DNA of 18,177 nucleotides from OLB11 sp044234005 (GTDB taxonomy: Bacteria > Bacteroidota > Bacteroidia > Chitinophagales > Chitinophagaceae), in contig JBIIJE010000050.1 in assembly GCA_044234005.1 (NCBI GenBank), positions 1 to 18,177 of the forward strand, in the 5' to 3' direction. The notes under the pieces are model-generated. The model saw nothing but the letters and a program-made list of their open reading frames with translations. It ran no database searches and was not told where the DNA came from. The translations under genes and the position numbers were made by a program. Shown here one piece after another: positions 1 to 7,281 of this stretch (the first letter of the stretch is position 1; each line of letters opens with the position of its first letter).

Positions 1-345
1 AGCCCTTTAGAGGCAGGATTAAATTGGATAACTAAGTTTGCGAAACCATTTACCAATCATGAAAATTTGGCGAAACAAAAAGCTGAAGGAGTTACACAAA
101 AATTAGTTGGTTTTGAAATGATTGATAAAGGTATTCCGAGACACGATTATGTGATTAAAAATCAAGCGGGTGAAATTATTGGTCGTGTAACGAGTGGCAC
201 ACAAAGCCCTAGTTTACAAAAAGCAATTGGCATGGGTTATGTCGCAAATGGTCATAATCAGATTGGTGCTGATATATATATTGAAGTGAGAGATAAGTTA
301 TTGAAAGCGCTTGTTGTGAAATTGCCTTTTTATCAAACCATCTGA
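1..345 (+). CDS. gcvT: Aminomethyltransferase (glycine cleavage T protein), C-terminal part
   Basis: The reading frame is open from base 1 and ends at TGA 343-345, giving the last 114 residues of a protein that begins outside the window. The residues SPLEAGLNWITKFAKPF, then GEIIGRVTSGTQSPSL and GMGYV, and the ending VVKLPFYQ match the C-terminal barrel of GcvT. This protein takes the methylamine group from lipoylated H protein, passes a methylene to tetrahydrofolate and releases ammonia, in the cytoplasmic glycine cleavage system. The N-terminal folate-binding part is not visible, so activity cannot be judged. An internal TTG at 67 is in frame but is not a credible start, because the family signature continues upstream of it. 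No other glycine cleavage gene is in the window. Confidence 0.93.
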   Translation, partial: SPLEAGLNWITKFAKPFTNHENLAKQKAEGVTQKLVGFEMIDKGIPRHDYVIKNQAGEIIGRVTSGTQSPSLQKAIGMGYVANGHNQIGADIYIEVRDKLLKALVVKLPFYQTI

Positions 346-418
346 TAAGAAATACTCTACATTGAATATTAGTTTTTCCACCAACACGATAATGCAGCTA
401 ACAATCATTGAAATGTTA

Positions 419-1212
419 TCAAGTTAAAATCTTCTGAAATAGATAAGTGAAGAAATTGTATTGCGAATCGGTGAATAGAATTAGTTGCGAATCGGTGCCC
501 ACAAATGGGGAAAGTAAGTATGCGAGTTGGCAACCTACAAACATATAAAGCAACATCCATCCAGACAAAATTGCTTCAGCATTCGTATCAAGGTCATTTT
601 TTTGGATTAGACCAATCAAAAAGAGTATTAAAATTCCGCCGCACATAGTATAAGCCCGCGAATCCAGAAAGTGCGAAAAATGAAATATGTAATACCATCT
701 TAAACTTATAAGAAGAATGAGAAAGTATAAAAAATAAACTAATTGGTGCAAACGACGCCAAGCATATACAAGTAATACCGATTAGACAAATGTAATAGAT
801 TAAAATTTCGTTCCTACATTTAACCTAAAAATATGTATCCATAGGCATTTACCATTTTCGTCAAGTGAAATGTATAATATAAAATTAATATCAAAATGGT
901 ATAACTGAAATCGAATACGTAAGTAAAGAAATAGAATGCTGCAACTTCAATTTCGACCCCAGAACCAAACCCATAAAGTGCAAGGTTGGAATACAAATGA
1001 ATAAAGTGAGCAAAAATAAACTTGGCACCTTAATGGCTGATAGCAGTGCTTGCGGAAATGAATAGTATAATCCCATCACGAATCCATACAATGATCCAGC
1101 AATGAATGCTTTCGCTAGCAAATACTGAATATAAGTCCACAAATTAGTTTCATAAATAACCGTGCAAATTTCCGCTTGTTGCTCAAATAGATTGTCGATA
1201 CTTAGTTTTCAT
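419..1212 (-). pseudogene. Decayed multi-pass membrane protein gene (frameshifted)
   Basis: No single frame is open across this region, yet consecutive pieces in different minus-strand frames read as one membrane protein. An ATG at 1212-1210 opens a 9-codon frame. The next frame (about 1209-891) holds YLLAKAFIAGSLYGFVMG, SAIKVPSLFLLTLFIC and LVLGSKL. A third frame (about 830-594) holds LASFAPISLFFILS and FFALSGFAGLYYVRR. The last (about 598-419) holds MLLYMFVGCQLAYLLSPFVG and the C-terminus. From memory of the family, this order of hydrophobic segments is that of a Bacteroidota membrane protein often annotated 'actin-binding WH2 domain-containing protein'; I could not check the name. About 120 bases (roughly 780-897) between the second and third pieces look inserted and carry stops in all useful frames. 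The third-to-fourth change is at a run of seven A (597-603). An exact 13-base repeat, 24 bases apart (461-473, 485-497), duplicates eight codons. I judge it a pseudogene. Confidence 0.72.
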
Positions 1213-1345
1213 ACAATGTACTTTGAATTTCAAAGCGAAAGTAATTTGTACCAAGTAAATAGAAAAGTTAAAATAATACTAACTAAGTACTGAAGAAAAA
1301 AGCTAGTCTAAAACTGCTAATTCAATAGAATGTTAAGATTCTATA

Positions 1346-1375
1346 TTTGAAATAATGGAAATCCATTTATCTTTA
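1346..1375 (+). promoter_or_regulatory. Candidate promoter of the M3 peptidase gene
   Basis: TTTG at 1346-1349 is followed after 18 bases by TATCTTTA at 1368-1375. This fits the Bacteroidota pattern TTTG-N19-TAnnTTTG except for the last base. It would give a start of transcription near 1382 and a leader of about 20 bases before the ATG at 1404. AT-rich sequence makes chance matches common, so this is tentative. Confidence 0.4.
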
Positions 1376-1403
1376 ACCTATTCATTTTAAAATTCAATAT
1401 AAT

Positions 1404-3518
1404 ATGATATCCTTATTTCGAAAATTTGTTACAGCGTTTACTATTTCTTCTATGATTATATCACAAGCAAATGGACAAACTATTAAGCGTCCTGCAGACA
1501 ATCCACTTCTACAAAAAAGCGATTTGCAGTATCAGGCACCACGCTTTGATTTGATTAAAGATTTTCACTTTAAGCCCGCTTTCGACTATGCATTATTCAT
1601 GCATGATAAAGAGATTGAAGATATCACCAACAACCCAGACAAACCTACTTTTCAAAATACTGTAGTTGCTATTGAAATAAGTGGTGAAAATTTAAATAGA
1701 GCTACTGGAATATTTTATAATTTAACAGGGTCCAATACGAATGAAACTTTACAAAAAATCGAAGAAGAATATGCGCCAATTTTTTCGGCTCATAGCGATA
1801 AGATGTATTTAAACAGCGACTTATACGACCGTTTCAAAGCAATTGACAAAAACAAATTAAAGGGCGAGGATAAAAAATTACTCGAATACTATTTACAGCA
1901 ATTCGAATTGGCAGGCGCTAACTTATCTGAATCGGACAAAGAAAAAATGAAAAAAATCAATGAAGAAATAGCCACACAAAGCACCGCATTTAATAATAAA
2001 TTACTTATAGCTCGTAAAAATGGAGCAGTCTTATTCGACAATGTATCTGAATTAGAAGGCCTTAGCGAGGCCGATTTAGAAGCTGCCAAGGCCAAAGCCA
2101 AGGAAGCAGGACATGAAGGTAAATATATGATAGGTTTGCTCAATACAACACAGCAACCCATATTGCCAAGTTTAAAAAATAGAGCTGCCAGAGAAAAAAT
2201 ATTTAAAGCCTCATGGACGCGTGCTGAAAAAAATGATGATGGCGACACCAGAGAAGTGCTTGAAAAATTAGCTCTTTTGCGCTTACAAAAAGCAACATTG
2301 ATGGGCAAAAAAAGTTTTGCAGAATGGCGCCTGCAAGATCAAATGGCTAAAAAACCAGCAACTGCTTTAGAACTCCTAGCAGATATTGCAAAACCTGCAG
2401 TAGACAGAGCGAAATTGGAAGCTGTTGAAATTCAAAAAATTATTGACAAACAAAATGGTGGATTCAAACTACAACCTTGGGATTGGAATTTTTACGCGGA
2501 ACAGGTTCGTAAAGAAAAATACGATTTAGATGAAAGTATTATAAAGCCTTACTTTGAAGTGAATACAGTGTTAGAGAAAGGCGTTTTCTTTGCCGCACAA
2601 ACAATGTATGGTATCACATTTAAACCACGCACAGATTTACCTGTTTATCATGAAGATGTGAAAGTCTATGAAGTGTTTGACAGAGATGGTAAATCGATGG
2701 CCATTTACTATTTAGATTTCTACACGCGTGATAACAAAAATGGGGGTGCGTGGATGAATAATTTTGTACCTCAATCTCATTACCTTAAACAAAAACCAGT
2801 CATTGTAAATGTTTACAATTTCGCGAAGCCAACACTAGGCAACCCATCGCTGATTAGTTTTGATGATGTAATTACCTTGTTTCATGAATTTGGACATACG
2901 TTACATGGCTTATGTGCAAATCAACAATACGTTACTTTATCTGGCACGGCAGTACCAAGAGATTATGTAGAGTTTCCATCACAAATAAATGAGCATGCTG
3001 CCTTAGAACCAAGTGTCTTAAAAAATTACGCAATTCATTATCAAACCAAAAAACCAATTCCTGCGGAGTTAATCACAAAAATTCAGAAGGCAGAAACTTT
3101 CAATAAAGGCTATGATGTAACTGAACTATTGGCAGCTGCGACTTTAGATTTGGCTTGGCATTCAATTGAAAATGAATCTGAAATAAAACCCACATTAGCA
3201 TTTGAAAATGATGCTTTGACAAAATATGGTTTATTGGTAAATGAAGTTCCAACTCGTTATCACTCGCCCTACTTTGCACATATTTGGGGAGGCGGATATT
3301 CTGCCGGATACTATGCTTACACATGGTCAAAAACGTTGGACTATAATGTATATGATTGGATGAAAGCCAATGGTGGCATGACGCGTAAAAACTGCGATCG
3401 ATTTAGAAAGTATATCTTATCAGTAGGAAACAGCGTTGACCTAAATCAAGCATTTGAAACTTTAATCGGTAAAAAAATGAGTATAGAACCTTATTTGCGT
3501 AATGCAGGATTGAAGTAG
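1404..3518 (+). CDS. dcp: M3 family zinc peptidase (peptidyl-dipeptidase Dcp type), exported
   Basis: This 704-residue protein is a thimet-oligopeptidase-like (M3) metallopeptidase of full family length. The N-terminus, with a basic start followed by a hydrophobic stretch and ANGQ at about residue 25, is a Sec signal peptide, so the enzyme probably acts in the periplasm on short peptides, typically removing C-terminal dipeptides. The zinc site is complete: HEFGH at residues 494-498 gives His494, catalytic Glu495 and His498, and Glu523 in VEFPSQ, 25 residues later, is the third ligand. GYSAGYYAYTW near residue 640 is the family's substrate-binding tyrosine/glycine region. The first half is the expected helical channel cover. 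The gene stands alone: a pseudogene lies upstream and katG converges on it from 4075. The Dcp label rests on family similarity; oligopeptidase activity is also possible. Confidence 0.92.
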   Translation: MISLFRKFVTAFTISSMIISQANGQTIKRPADNPLLQKSDLQYQAPRFDLIKDFHFKPAFDYALFMHDKEIEDITNNPDKPTFQNTVVAIEISGENLNRATGIFYNLTGSNTNETLQKIEEEYAPIFSAHSDKMYLNSDLYDRFKAIDKNKLKGEDKKLLEYYLQQFELAGANLSESDKEKMKKINEEIATQSTAFNNKLLIARKNGAVLFDNVSELEGLSEADLEAAKAKAKEAGHEGKYMIGLLNTTQQPILPSLKNRAAREKIFKASWTRAEKNDDGDTREVLEKLALLRLQKATLMGKKSFAEWRLQDQMAKKPATALELLADIAKPAVDRAKLEAVEIQKIIDKQNGGFKLQPWDWNFYAEQVRKEKYDLDESIIKPYFEVNTVLEKGVFFAAQTMYGITFKPRTDLPVYHEDVKVYEVFDRDGKSMAIYYLDFYTRDNKNGGAWMNNFVPQSHYLKQKPVIVNVYNFAKPTLGNPSLISFDDVITLFHEFGHTLHGLCANQQYVTLSGTAVPRDYVEFPSQINEHAALEPSVLKNYAIHYQTKKPIPAELITKIQKAETFNKGYDVTELLAAATLDLAWHSIENESEIKPTLAFENDALTKYGLLVNEVPTRYHSPYFAHIWGGGYSAGYYAYTWSKTLDYNVYDWMKANGGMTRKNCDRFRKYILSVGNSVDLNQAFETLIGKKMSIEPYLRNAGLK

Positions 3519-4074
3519 TAAATTAACAGCAAAGATTTGACTTGTTGGGACAACATGTTCCATAACTTTAAAGTTCCTCAGTTAAAAATTGTATGATTAT
3601 CTGTTAAGTTACCTATTTTCTTTTCCATCTCGTCACTCATGTCGAGACTACTTTTATCCAAACACGCACATGAAGATACTAGCTTTATAACAAAATTCGT
3701 CGGTGCTCAAACAGTGGAAAACAGCTTGGCTACGATTTCAATATTTTTATATCCCTCAAATCTGAGGCGTATCTTACATTAAACTTTTACTTGTTACAAT
3801 GCTTTGAAAAAATTAGGTACTATATTGATGTCATCTGAGGTAATTTACCATATTAAGGTGGTTTAACGGATAATCATTAATCGTTTCAACATTTCTAATG
3901 CTGAATATGGTTTAAATATGCAAAATCTAACACCCTTTCTACAAAAATAAATCTAGCACAAACGCAGATAGCAAAGGTGCGCAAACTCATTCGTTGGTGT
4001 GAAAACTCATCAGTATAAGCACATTGGCTCTTCTCTTTCACCTAACAACTTAAAAATGGGTTTATCTCTTTGCT
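3519..4074. other. Gene-free convergent spacer between dcp and katG
   Basis: I see no gene in this 556-base stretch between two convergent genes. Its one recognisable element is the short core copy of a dispersed repeat at 3877-3916. A small imperfect hairpin (GGGACA/TGTTCC around 3556-3570) follows dcp but lacks a T run, so I do not call it a terminator. Both strands carry frequent stops, and the sequence reads like decayed material. Confidence 0.6.
3877..3916 (+). repeat. Dispersed repeat, copy 1 (core only)
   Basis: About 40 bases containing TTTCTAATGCTGAA match the right-hand ends of two longer copies at 6559-6689 and 11386-11543. Read on the minus strand, the core encodes FKPYSALEMLKRL. 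The equivalent peptides in the other copies are FKPDSALEMLNRL and LKPSSALEILKRL, and many of the differences fall at third codon positions. The left 86-base part shared by the other two copies is not recognisable here. It may be the remnant of the 3' end of a mobile gene. Confidence 0.65.
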
Positions 4075-6312
4075 TTATGCCACATCAAATCTATCCAAAT
4101 TCATCACTTTTACCCAAGCATTCACGAAGTCGTTTACAAATTTATCTTGCGCATCTTCACAAGCATACACTTCTGCAATAGCTCGCAATTCGGTATTTGA
4201 TCCGAAAATTAGATCCACTCTTGTGCCTGTCCATTTCAATTCACCAGATTTTCTATCACGCCCTTCGAACACATCTTGCATAGGAGAAACCGCCTTCCAA
4301 GTTGTATTCATATCTAGGAGATTTACAAAGAAATCATTAGAAAGGGTTTCGGGTTTATTTGTAAATACACCATGTTTTGATTGATCAAAATTCGTATTTA
4401 AAACACGCATACCAGCGATGAGGACTGTCATTTCAGGTGCAGTTAAGGTTAAGAGCTGTGCTTTATCAATTAGCATTTGTTCTGCGATTAAGTTATGTTT
4501 TCCTTTCGTATAATTTCTGAATCCATCGGCTAAAGGTTCGAGATGTGAAAATGAATCTACATCTGTATGCTCTTTGCTTGCATCAGTTCTTCCTGCTGTA
4601 AATGAAACCGTGATTTCTTTACCTGCATTTTTTGCAGCTCGCTCAATGCCTACAGAACCTGCTAATACAATAAGATCAGCCAATGAAACTTGTTTACCGT
4701 CTTTTTGCGATGTGTTGAAAGCCATCATTACACCTTCTAAAGTCGTCAATACCTTATCTAATTGTGCTGGATTATTTACCTCCCAAAATTTTTGTGGTGC
4801 TAAGCGAATACGAGCACCATTAGCTCCTCCTCGTTTATCAGAACCACGAAAAGTAGAAGCGGAAGCCCATGCTGTAGAAACTAATTCAGAAATTGATAAT
4901 CCAGTTGCTGTTATTTTATTTTTTAAATCTGCAATATCATTTGCATCTATAGTTTTATGAGTAACCTTTGGTAAAGGATCTTGCCAAATAAGTACTTCAT
5001 TGGGAACTTCTGCTCCAAGATAACACGCAATAGGCCCCATATCACGATGCGTTAATTTAAACCAGGCTCGCGCGAATGCGTCCGCAAATTCATTTGGATT
5101 TTCATAGAAGCGACGAGAAATTTTTTCATAAATAGGATCTTCTCGTAATGCAATATCAGAAGTCAACATGATAGGCTGATGTTTCTTACCTACAATATGT
5201 GCATCAGGCACAGTTTCTGCTCCTGCATTATTTTTAGGCCGCCATTGTTGCGCTCCTGCTGGACTTTTCGTTAATTCCCATTCGTAACCAAAAAGATTCT
5301 CGAAATAGCTATTGCTCCATTGCGTAGGTGTATTTGACCACGCCCCTTCTAAACCACTTGTAATCGTATTCTCGGCGTTGCCCGTATTAAAAGTATTCTT
5401 CCAACCTTGACTTTGTTCTTCAATACTAGCTCCTGCTGGTTCAGCTCCAACATATTGATTAGGATCCGCTGCACCATGTGCTTTACCAAATGTATGACCT
5501 CCTGCAATTAATGCGACTGTCTCTTCATCGTTCATCGCCATCCGAGCGAAAGTTTCACGAATATCGCGTGCAGAAGCTAATGGATTCGGATTACCATTCG
5601 GACCTTCAGGATTCACATATATCAATCCCATTTGAACCGCACCCAATGGATTTTCCAATTCTCTATCACCTTGATAGCGTTTGTCATCAAGCCATTTCCC
5701 TTCCGAACCCCAATAAATGTCTTCTTCGGGCTCCCAAACATCAGCGCGACCACCTGCAAAACCAAAAGTCTTGAATCCCATAGTTTCTAATGCAACATTA
5801 CCTGCTAATATCATTAAATCTGCCCATGAAATCTTGTTGCCATATTTCTTTTTCAAAGGCCACAATAATAAACGTGCTTTGTCTAAATTAGCATTATCGG
5901 GCCAACTATTCAAAGGCGCAAATCGGTGACTACCTGAACCTGCACCACCTCTGCCATCTCCTATACGATAAGTACCAGCGCTATGCCATGCCAAACGAAT
6001 AAACAATGGACCATAATGACCATAATCAGCTGGCCACCAATCTTGTGATTGTGTCATGAGTTCCGCCATATCAGTTTTCAATGCTGCAAAATCAAGTTGT
6101 TTGAATGCCTCAGTATAATTAAACTTCTCACCCATTGGATTCGATGAGCTAGTATGTTGTCGAAGTATATTTAATTTTAACATATTGGGCCACCAATCAT
6201 TATTCTTGGGTCCAAATCCTGTCATTTTAGTGGTTGTACCTCCAGTAAAAGGGCATTTGCTTGCACTTATGGCTTGATTACTGTAAGCTTCTGTACTTTT
6301 ATTCTCTTCCAT
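4075..6312 (-). CDS. katG: Catalase-peroxidase
   Basis: This 745-residue protein is a full-length bifunctional haem catalase-peroxidase that removes hydrogen peroxide in the cytoplasm; no signal peptide is seen. The N-terminal catalytic domain has the distal haem residues Arg106, Trp109 and His110 in RLAWHSAGTYR and the proximal His273 in GGHTFGKAHG. Tyr232 (LIYVNPEGP) and Met258 (FARMAM) are 26 residues apart, as in other KatGs, and with Trp109 can form the Met-Tyr-Trp adduct needed for catalase activity. The second half, from about residue 430, is the usual haem-free duplicated domain with WASASTFRGSDKRGGANGAR. The ATG at 6312-6310 gives the usual short N-terminal extension. The gene is monocistronic, sits between two copies of a dispersed repeat, and is divergent from arsR with 513 bases between them. 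Confidence 0.98.
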   Translation of the reverse strand: MEENKSTEAYSNQAISASKCPFTGGTTTKMTGFGPKNNDWWPNMLKLNILRQHTSSSNPMGEKFNYTEAFKQLDFAALKTDMAELMTQSQDWWPADYGHYGPLFIRLAWHSAGTYRIGDGRGGAGSGSHRFAPLNSWPDNANLDKARLLLWPLKKKYGNKISWADLMILAGNVALETMGFKTFGFAGGRADVWEPEEDIYWGSEGKWLDDKRYQGDRELENPLGAVQMGLIYVNPEGPNGNPNPLASARDIRETFARMAMNDEETVALIAGGHTFGKAHGAADPNQYVGAEPAGASIEEQSQGWKNTFNTGNAENTITSGLEGAWSNTPTQWSNSYFENLFGYEWELTKSPAGAQQWRPKNNAGAETVPDAHIVGKKHQPIMLTSDIALREDPIYEKISRRFYENPNEFADAFARAWFKLTHRDMGPIACYLGAEVPNEVLIWQDPLPKVTHKTIDANDIADLKNKITATGLSISELVSTAWASASTFRGSDKRGGANGARIRLAPQKFWEVNNPAQLDKVLTTLEGVMMAFNTSQKDGKQVSLADLIVLAGSVGIERAAKNAGKEITVSFTAGRTDASKEHTDVDSFSHLEPLADGFRNYTKGKHNLIAEQMLIDKAQLLTLTAPEMTVLIAGMRVLNTNFDQSKHGVFTNKPETLSNDFFVNLLDMNTTWKAVSPMQDVFEGRDRKSGELKWTGTRVDLIFGSNTELRAIAEVYACEDAQDKFVNDFVNAWVKVMNLDRFDVA

Positions 6313-6314
6313 GA

Positions 6315-6356
6315 AATAGTTAGTTTATAGTTTCGTCCAAATCTATAAAACTATTT
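6315..6356 (-). promoter_or_regulatory. katG promoter region: -7 element within an inverted repeat
   Basis: On the minus strand TAGATTTG (6345-6338) matches the Bacteroidota -7 element TAnnTTTG and would start transcription near 6331, about 20 bases before the katG ATG. No good -33 TTG was found. The element is bracketed by an inverted repeat with arms at 6315-6331 and 6343-6356 (AAATAGTT...TTATAG against CTATAAAACTATTT, three extra bases in one arm). The palindrome could bind a peroxide-responsive regulator or fold in the leader. The spacing of the ATAG/CTAT units does not fit the OxyR consensus. Confidence 0.42.
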
Positions 6357-6558
6357 GTATGGATAAAAAAGAAAATTTCTATCAGAAATAAGAAATTCTT
6401 GATTCGATGGATATCATCTTGTCTCGATCAAGTGATATTCATCCTTATTTTAAGAAAATAATCTGCTCCAACGATACTTTATAATTTTAGTGGAGGTGAC
6501 ATATTAAGCGCTAAAAAGCTTAATTAACTATTTCAGCCTATCAAAAATGTGCTTATCC

Positions 6559-6689
6559 CAAATTGCGCGAGAGGATTTGAGGAACGAAAATTTTAGCGTG
6601 TTAGATTTCTCTTTAACTATTAACGAGACGAATTAGAAGGTGTTCCTTTTTAATCGATTCAACATTTCTAATGCTGAATCTGGCTTAAA
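6559..6689 (+). repeat. Dispersed repeat, copy 2 (long)
   Basis: The left 86 bases (6559-6645) align without gaps to 11386-11471, with about 13 mismatches by eye. The right 40 bases (6650-6689) match copies 1 and 3. On the minus strand the right part reads FKPDSALEMLNRLKRNTF and then a stop, as if it were the C-terminus of a lost protein; that frame is open for only 28 codons. All copies have the same orientation. Copy 2 lies between katG and the arsenic genes. Confidence 0.72.
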
Positions 6690-6791
6690 GCTCACACAAT
6701 TATAAAAACTTGTAAGAAGCTATTCTCGAAAATTGCTTTCTAAACAAATGATGGTAAACTCTTTTACGTCAAATTTTTTCTAGATTTATAG

Positions 6792-6807
6792 TTCGTACAT
6801 TTGCGAA
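6792..6807 (+). promoter_or_regulatory. arsR promoter with overlapping ArsR operator
   Basis: TTCGTACATTTGCGAA is an imperfect palindrome (TTCG-N8-CGAA) that contains a perfect -7 element, TACATTTG at 6796-6803. It lies 18 bases before the arsR ATG. The same 16 bases recur at 7199-7214 in front of the receptor gene, and a variant is at 7173-7188. A repressor bound here would cover the core promoter, which fits autoregulation by ArsR. The assignment to ArsR is inferred from position and repetition. Confidence 0.72.
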
Positions 6808-6825
6808 TCCTATAATTGTTCAACA

Positions 6826-7155
6826 ATGCCAAAAGCAATTAATTATACCACCCGACAAGAGCAAACCGCACGATTTGCCAAAGCCATGTCCCATCCTGTA
6901 AGAATCGCTATCTTACAATTGCTCAATTCGAAAACATGCTGTTACCATGGCGATATGGCGGAAGAATTACCTATCGCAAAATCTACACTTTCCCAACACC
7001 TCAACGAACTAAAGTCTGCTGGGCTTATACAAGGCGAAATCACACCCCCAACTGTAAAGTATTGTGTCAATGCCAAGAATTGGGCTAAAGCAAAAAAACT
7101 ATTTATTGCAATTTTTGAGGAGGTAGCATTGAAGGAAGTTTGTAATATGAAATGA
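6826..7155 (+). CDS. arsR: ArsR-family metalloid-responsive repressor
   Basis: This 109-residue winged-helix protein has the ArsR/SmtB fold: an N-terminal helix (TARFAKAMSHPVRIAILQLL), a helix-turn-helix at about residues 43-66 (DMAEELPIAKSTLSQHLNELK), then a beta wing. It should dimerise, bind the promoter and release it on binding As(III) or Sb(III). Candidate thiol ligands are Cys38, Cys39, Cys80 and Cys106, with His41 close by. The classic ELCVCDL motif is absent and is replaced by KTCCYHGDM, so the metalloid site is of a variant type. It heads the arsenic cluster. The next operator begins 17 bases after its stop, which means the receptor gene has its own promoter as well as possible read-through from arsR. 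Which inducer it senses is inferred from the neighbours. Confidence 0.9.
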   Translation: MPKAINYTTRQEQTARFAKAMSHPVRIAILQLLNSKTCCYHGDMAEELPIAKSTLSQHLNELKSAGLIQGEITPPTVKYCVNAKNWAKAKKLFIAIFEEVALKEVCNMK

Positions 7156-7172
7156 TTTTTTCAAGCAACCTA

Positions 7173-7214
7173 TTCGTAATATTGCGAATTAAATATTGTT
7201 CGTACATTTGCGAA
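7173..7214 (+). promoter_or_regulatory. Promoter and double ArsR operator of the receptor-pump-reductase operon
   Basis: Two TTCG-N8-CGAA boxes lie here: TTCGTAATATTGCGAA at 7173-7188, palindromic apart from one base pair, and TTCGTACATTTGCGAA at 7199-7214. They are 26 bases apart start to start, about two and a half helical turns. The first box covers a -33 TTG (7182-7184). The second covers the -7 element TACATTTG (7203-7210), with 18 bases between the two elements. A repressor on both sites would therefore occlude the whole promoter. Transcription would start near 7217, leaving a leader of about 65 bases. Confidence 0.75.
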
Positions 7215-7281
7215 TTAAAAGATAAATAATTGTAAAAAAAATATTTGAAAATATCAAGCACACTTTAGTAAGTACTTATTG

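Larger units (their letters stand above)
6313..6825. other. Spacer between divergent katG and arsR
   Basis: No gene is seen in these 513 bases. They hold the katG promoter region (6315-6356), a hairpin-forming inverted repeat (arms 6406-6421 and 6429-6444, 7-base loop, one bulge and one mismatch), the second and longer copy of the dispersed repeat (6559-6689), and the arsR promoter with its operator (6792-6807). Confidence 0.6.

Noticed and set aside
461..497. ArsR-like half sites (TTGCGAAT) in the pseudogene
   Set aside because: The resemblance covers one half only, lacks the opposing TTCG arm at the right distance, and lies in old coding sequence.
597..603. Programmed frameshift at the A7 run
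   Set aside because: The gene has other breaks that slippage cannot repair, including a stop-rich segment near 780-897, so decay is simpler.
1889..2308. 139-codon minus-strand frame inside dcp
   Set aside because: It is antisense to a strongly conserved zinc peptidase gene, has no family features, and is explained by codon bias of the real gene.
3556..3570. Terminator of dcp
   Set aside because: The stem is six pairs with a wobble and no T run follows.
4574..4960. 128-codon plus-strand frame and others antisense to katG
   Set aside because: They lie wholly within the conserved katG coding sequence and show no protein family signal.
6316..6354. OxyR box upstream of katG
   Set aside because: ATAG and CTAT units are present, but their order and spacing (11, 16 and 8 bases) do not fit ATAG-N7-CTAT repeats.
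7279..7281. TTG start for the TonB receptor
   Set aside because: The adjacent ATG at 7282 is the better start and leaves an ordinary signal peptide.
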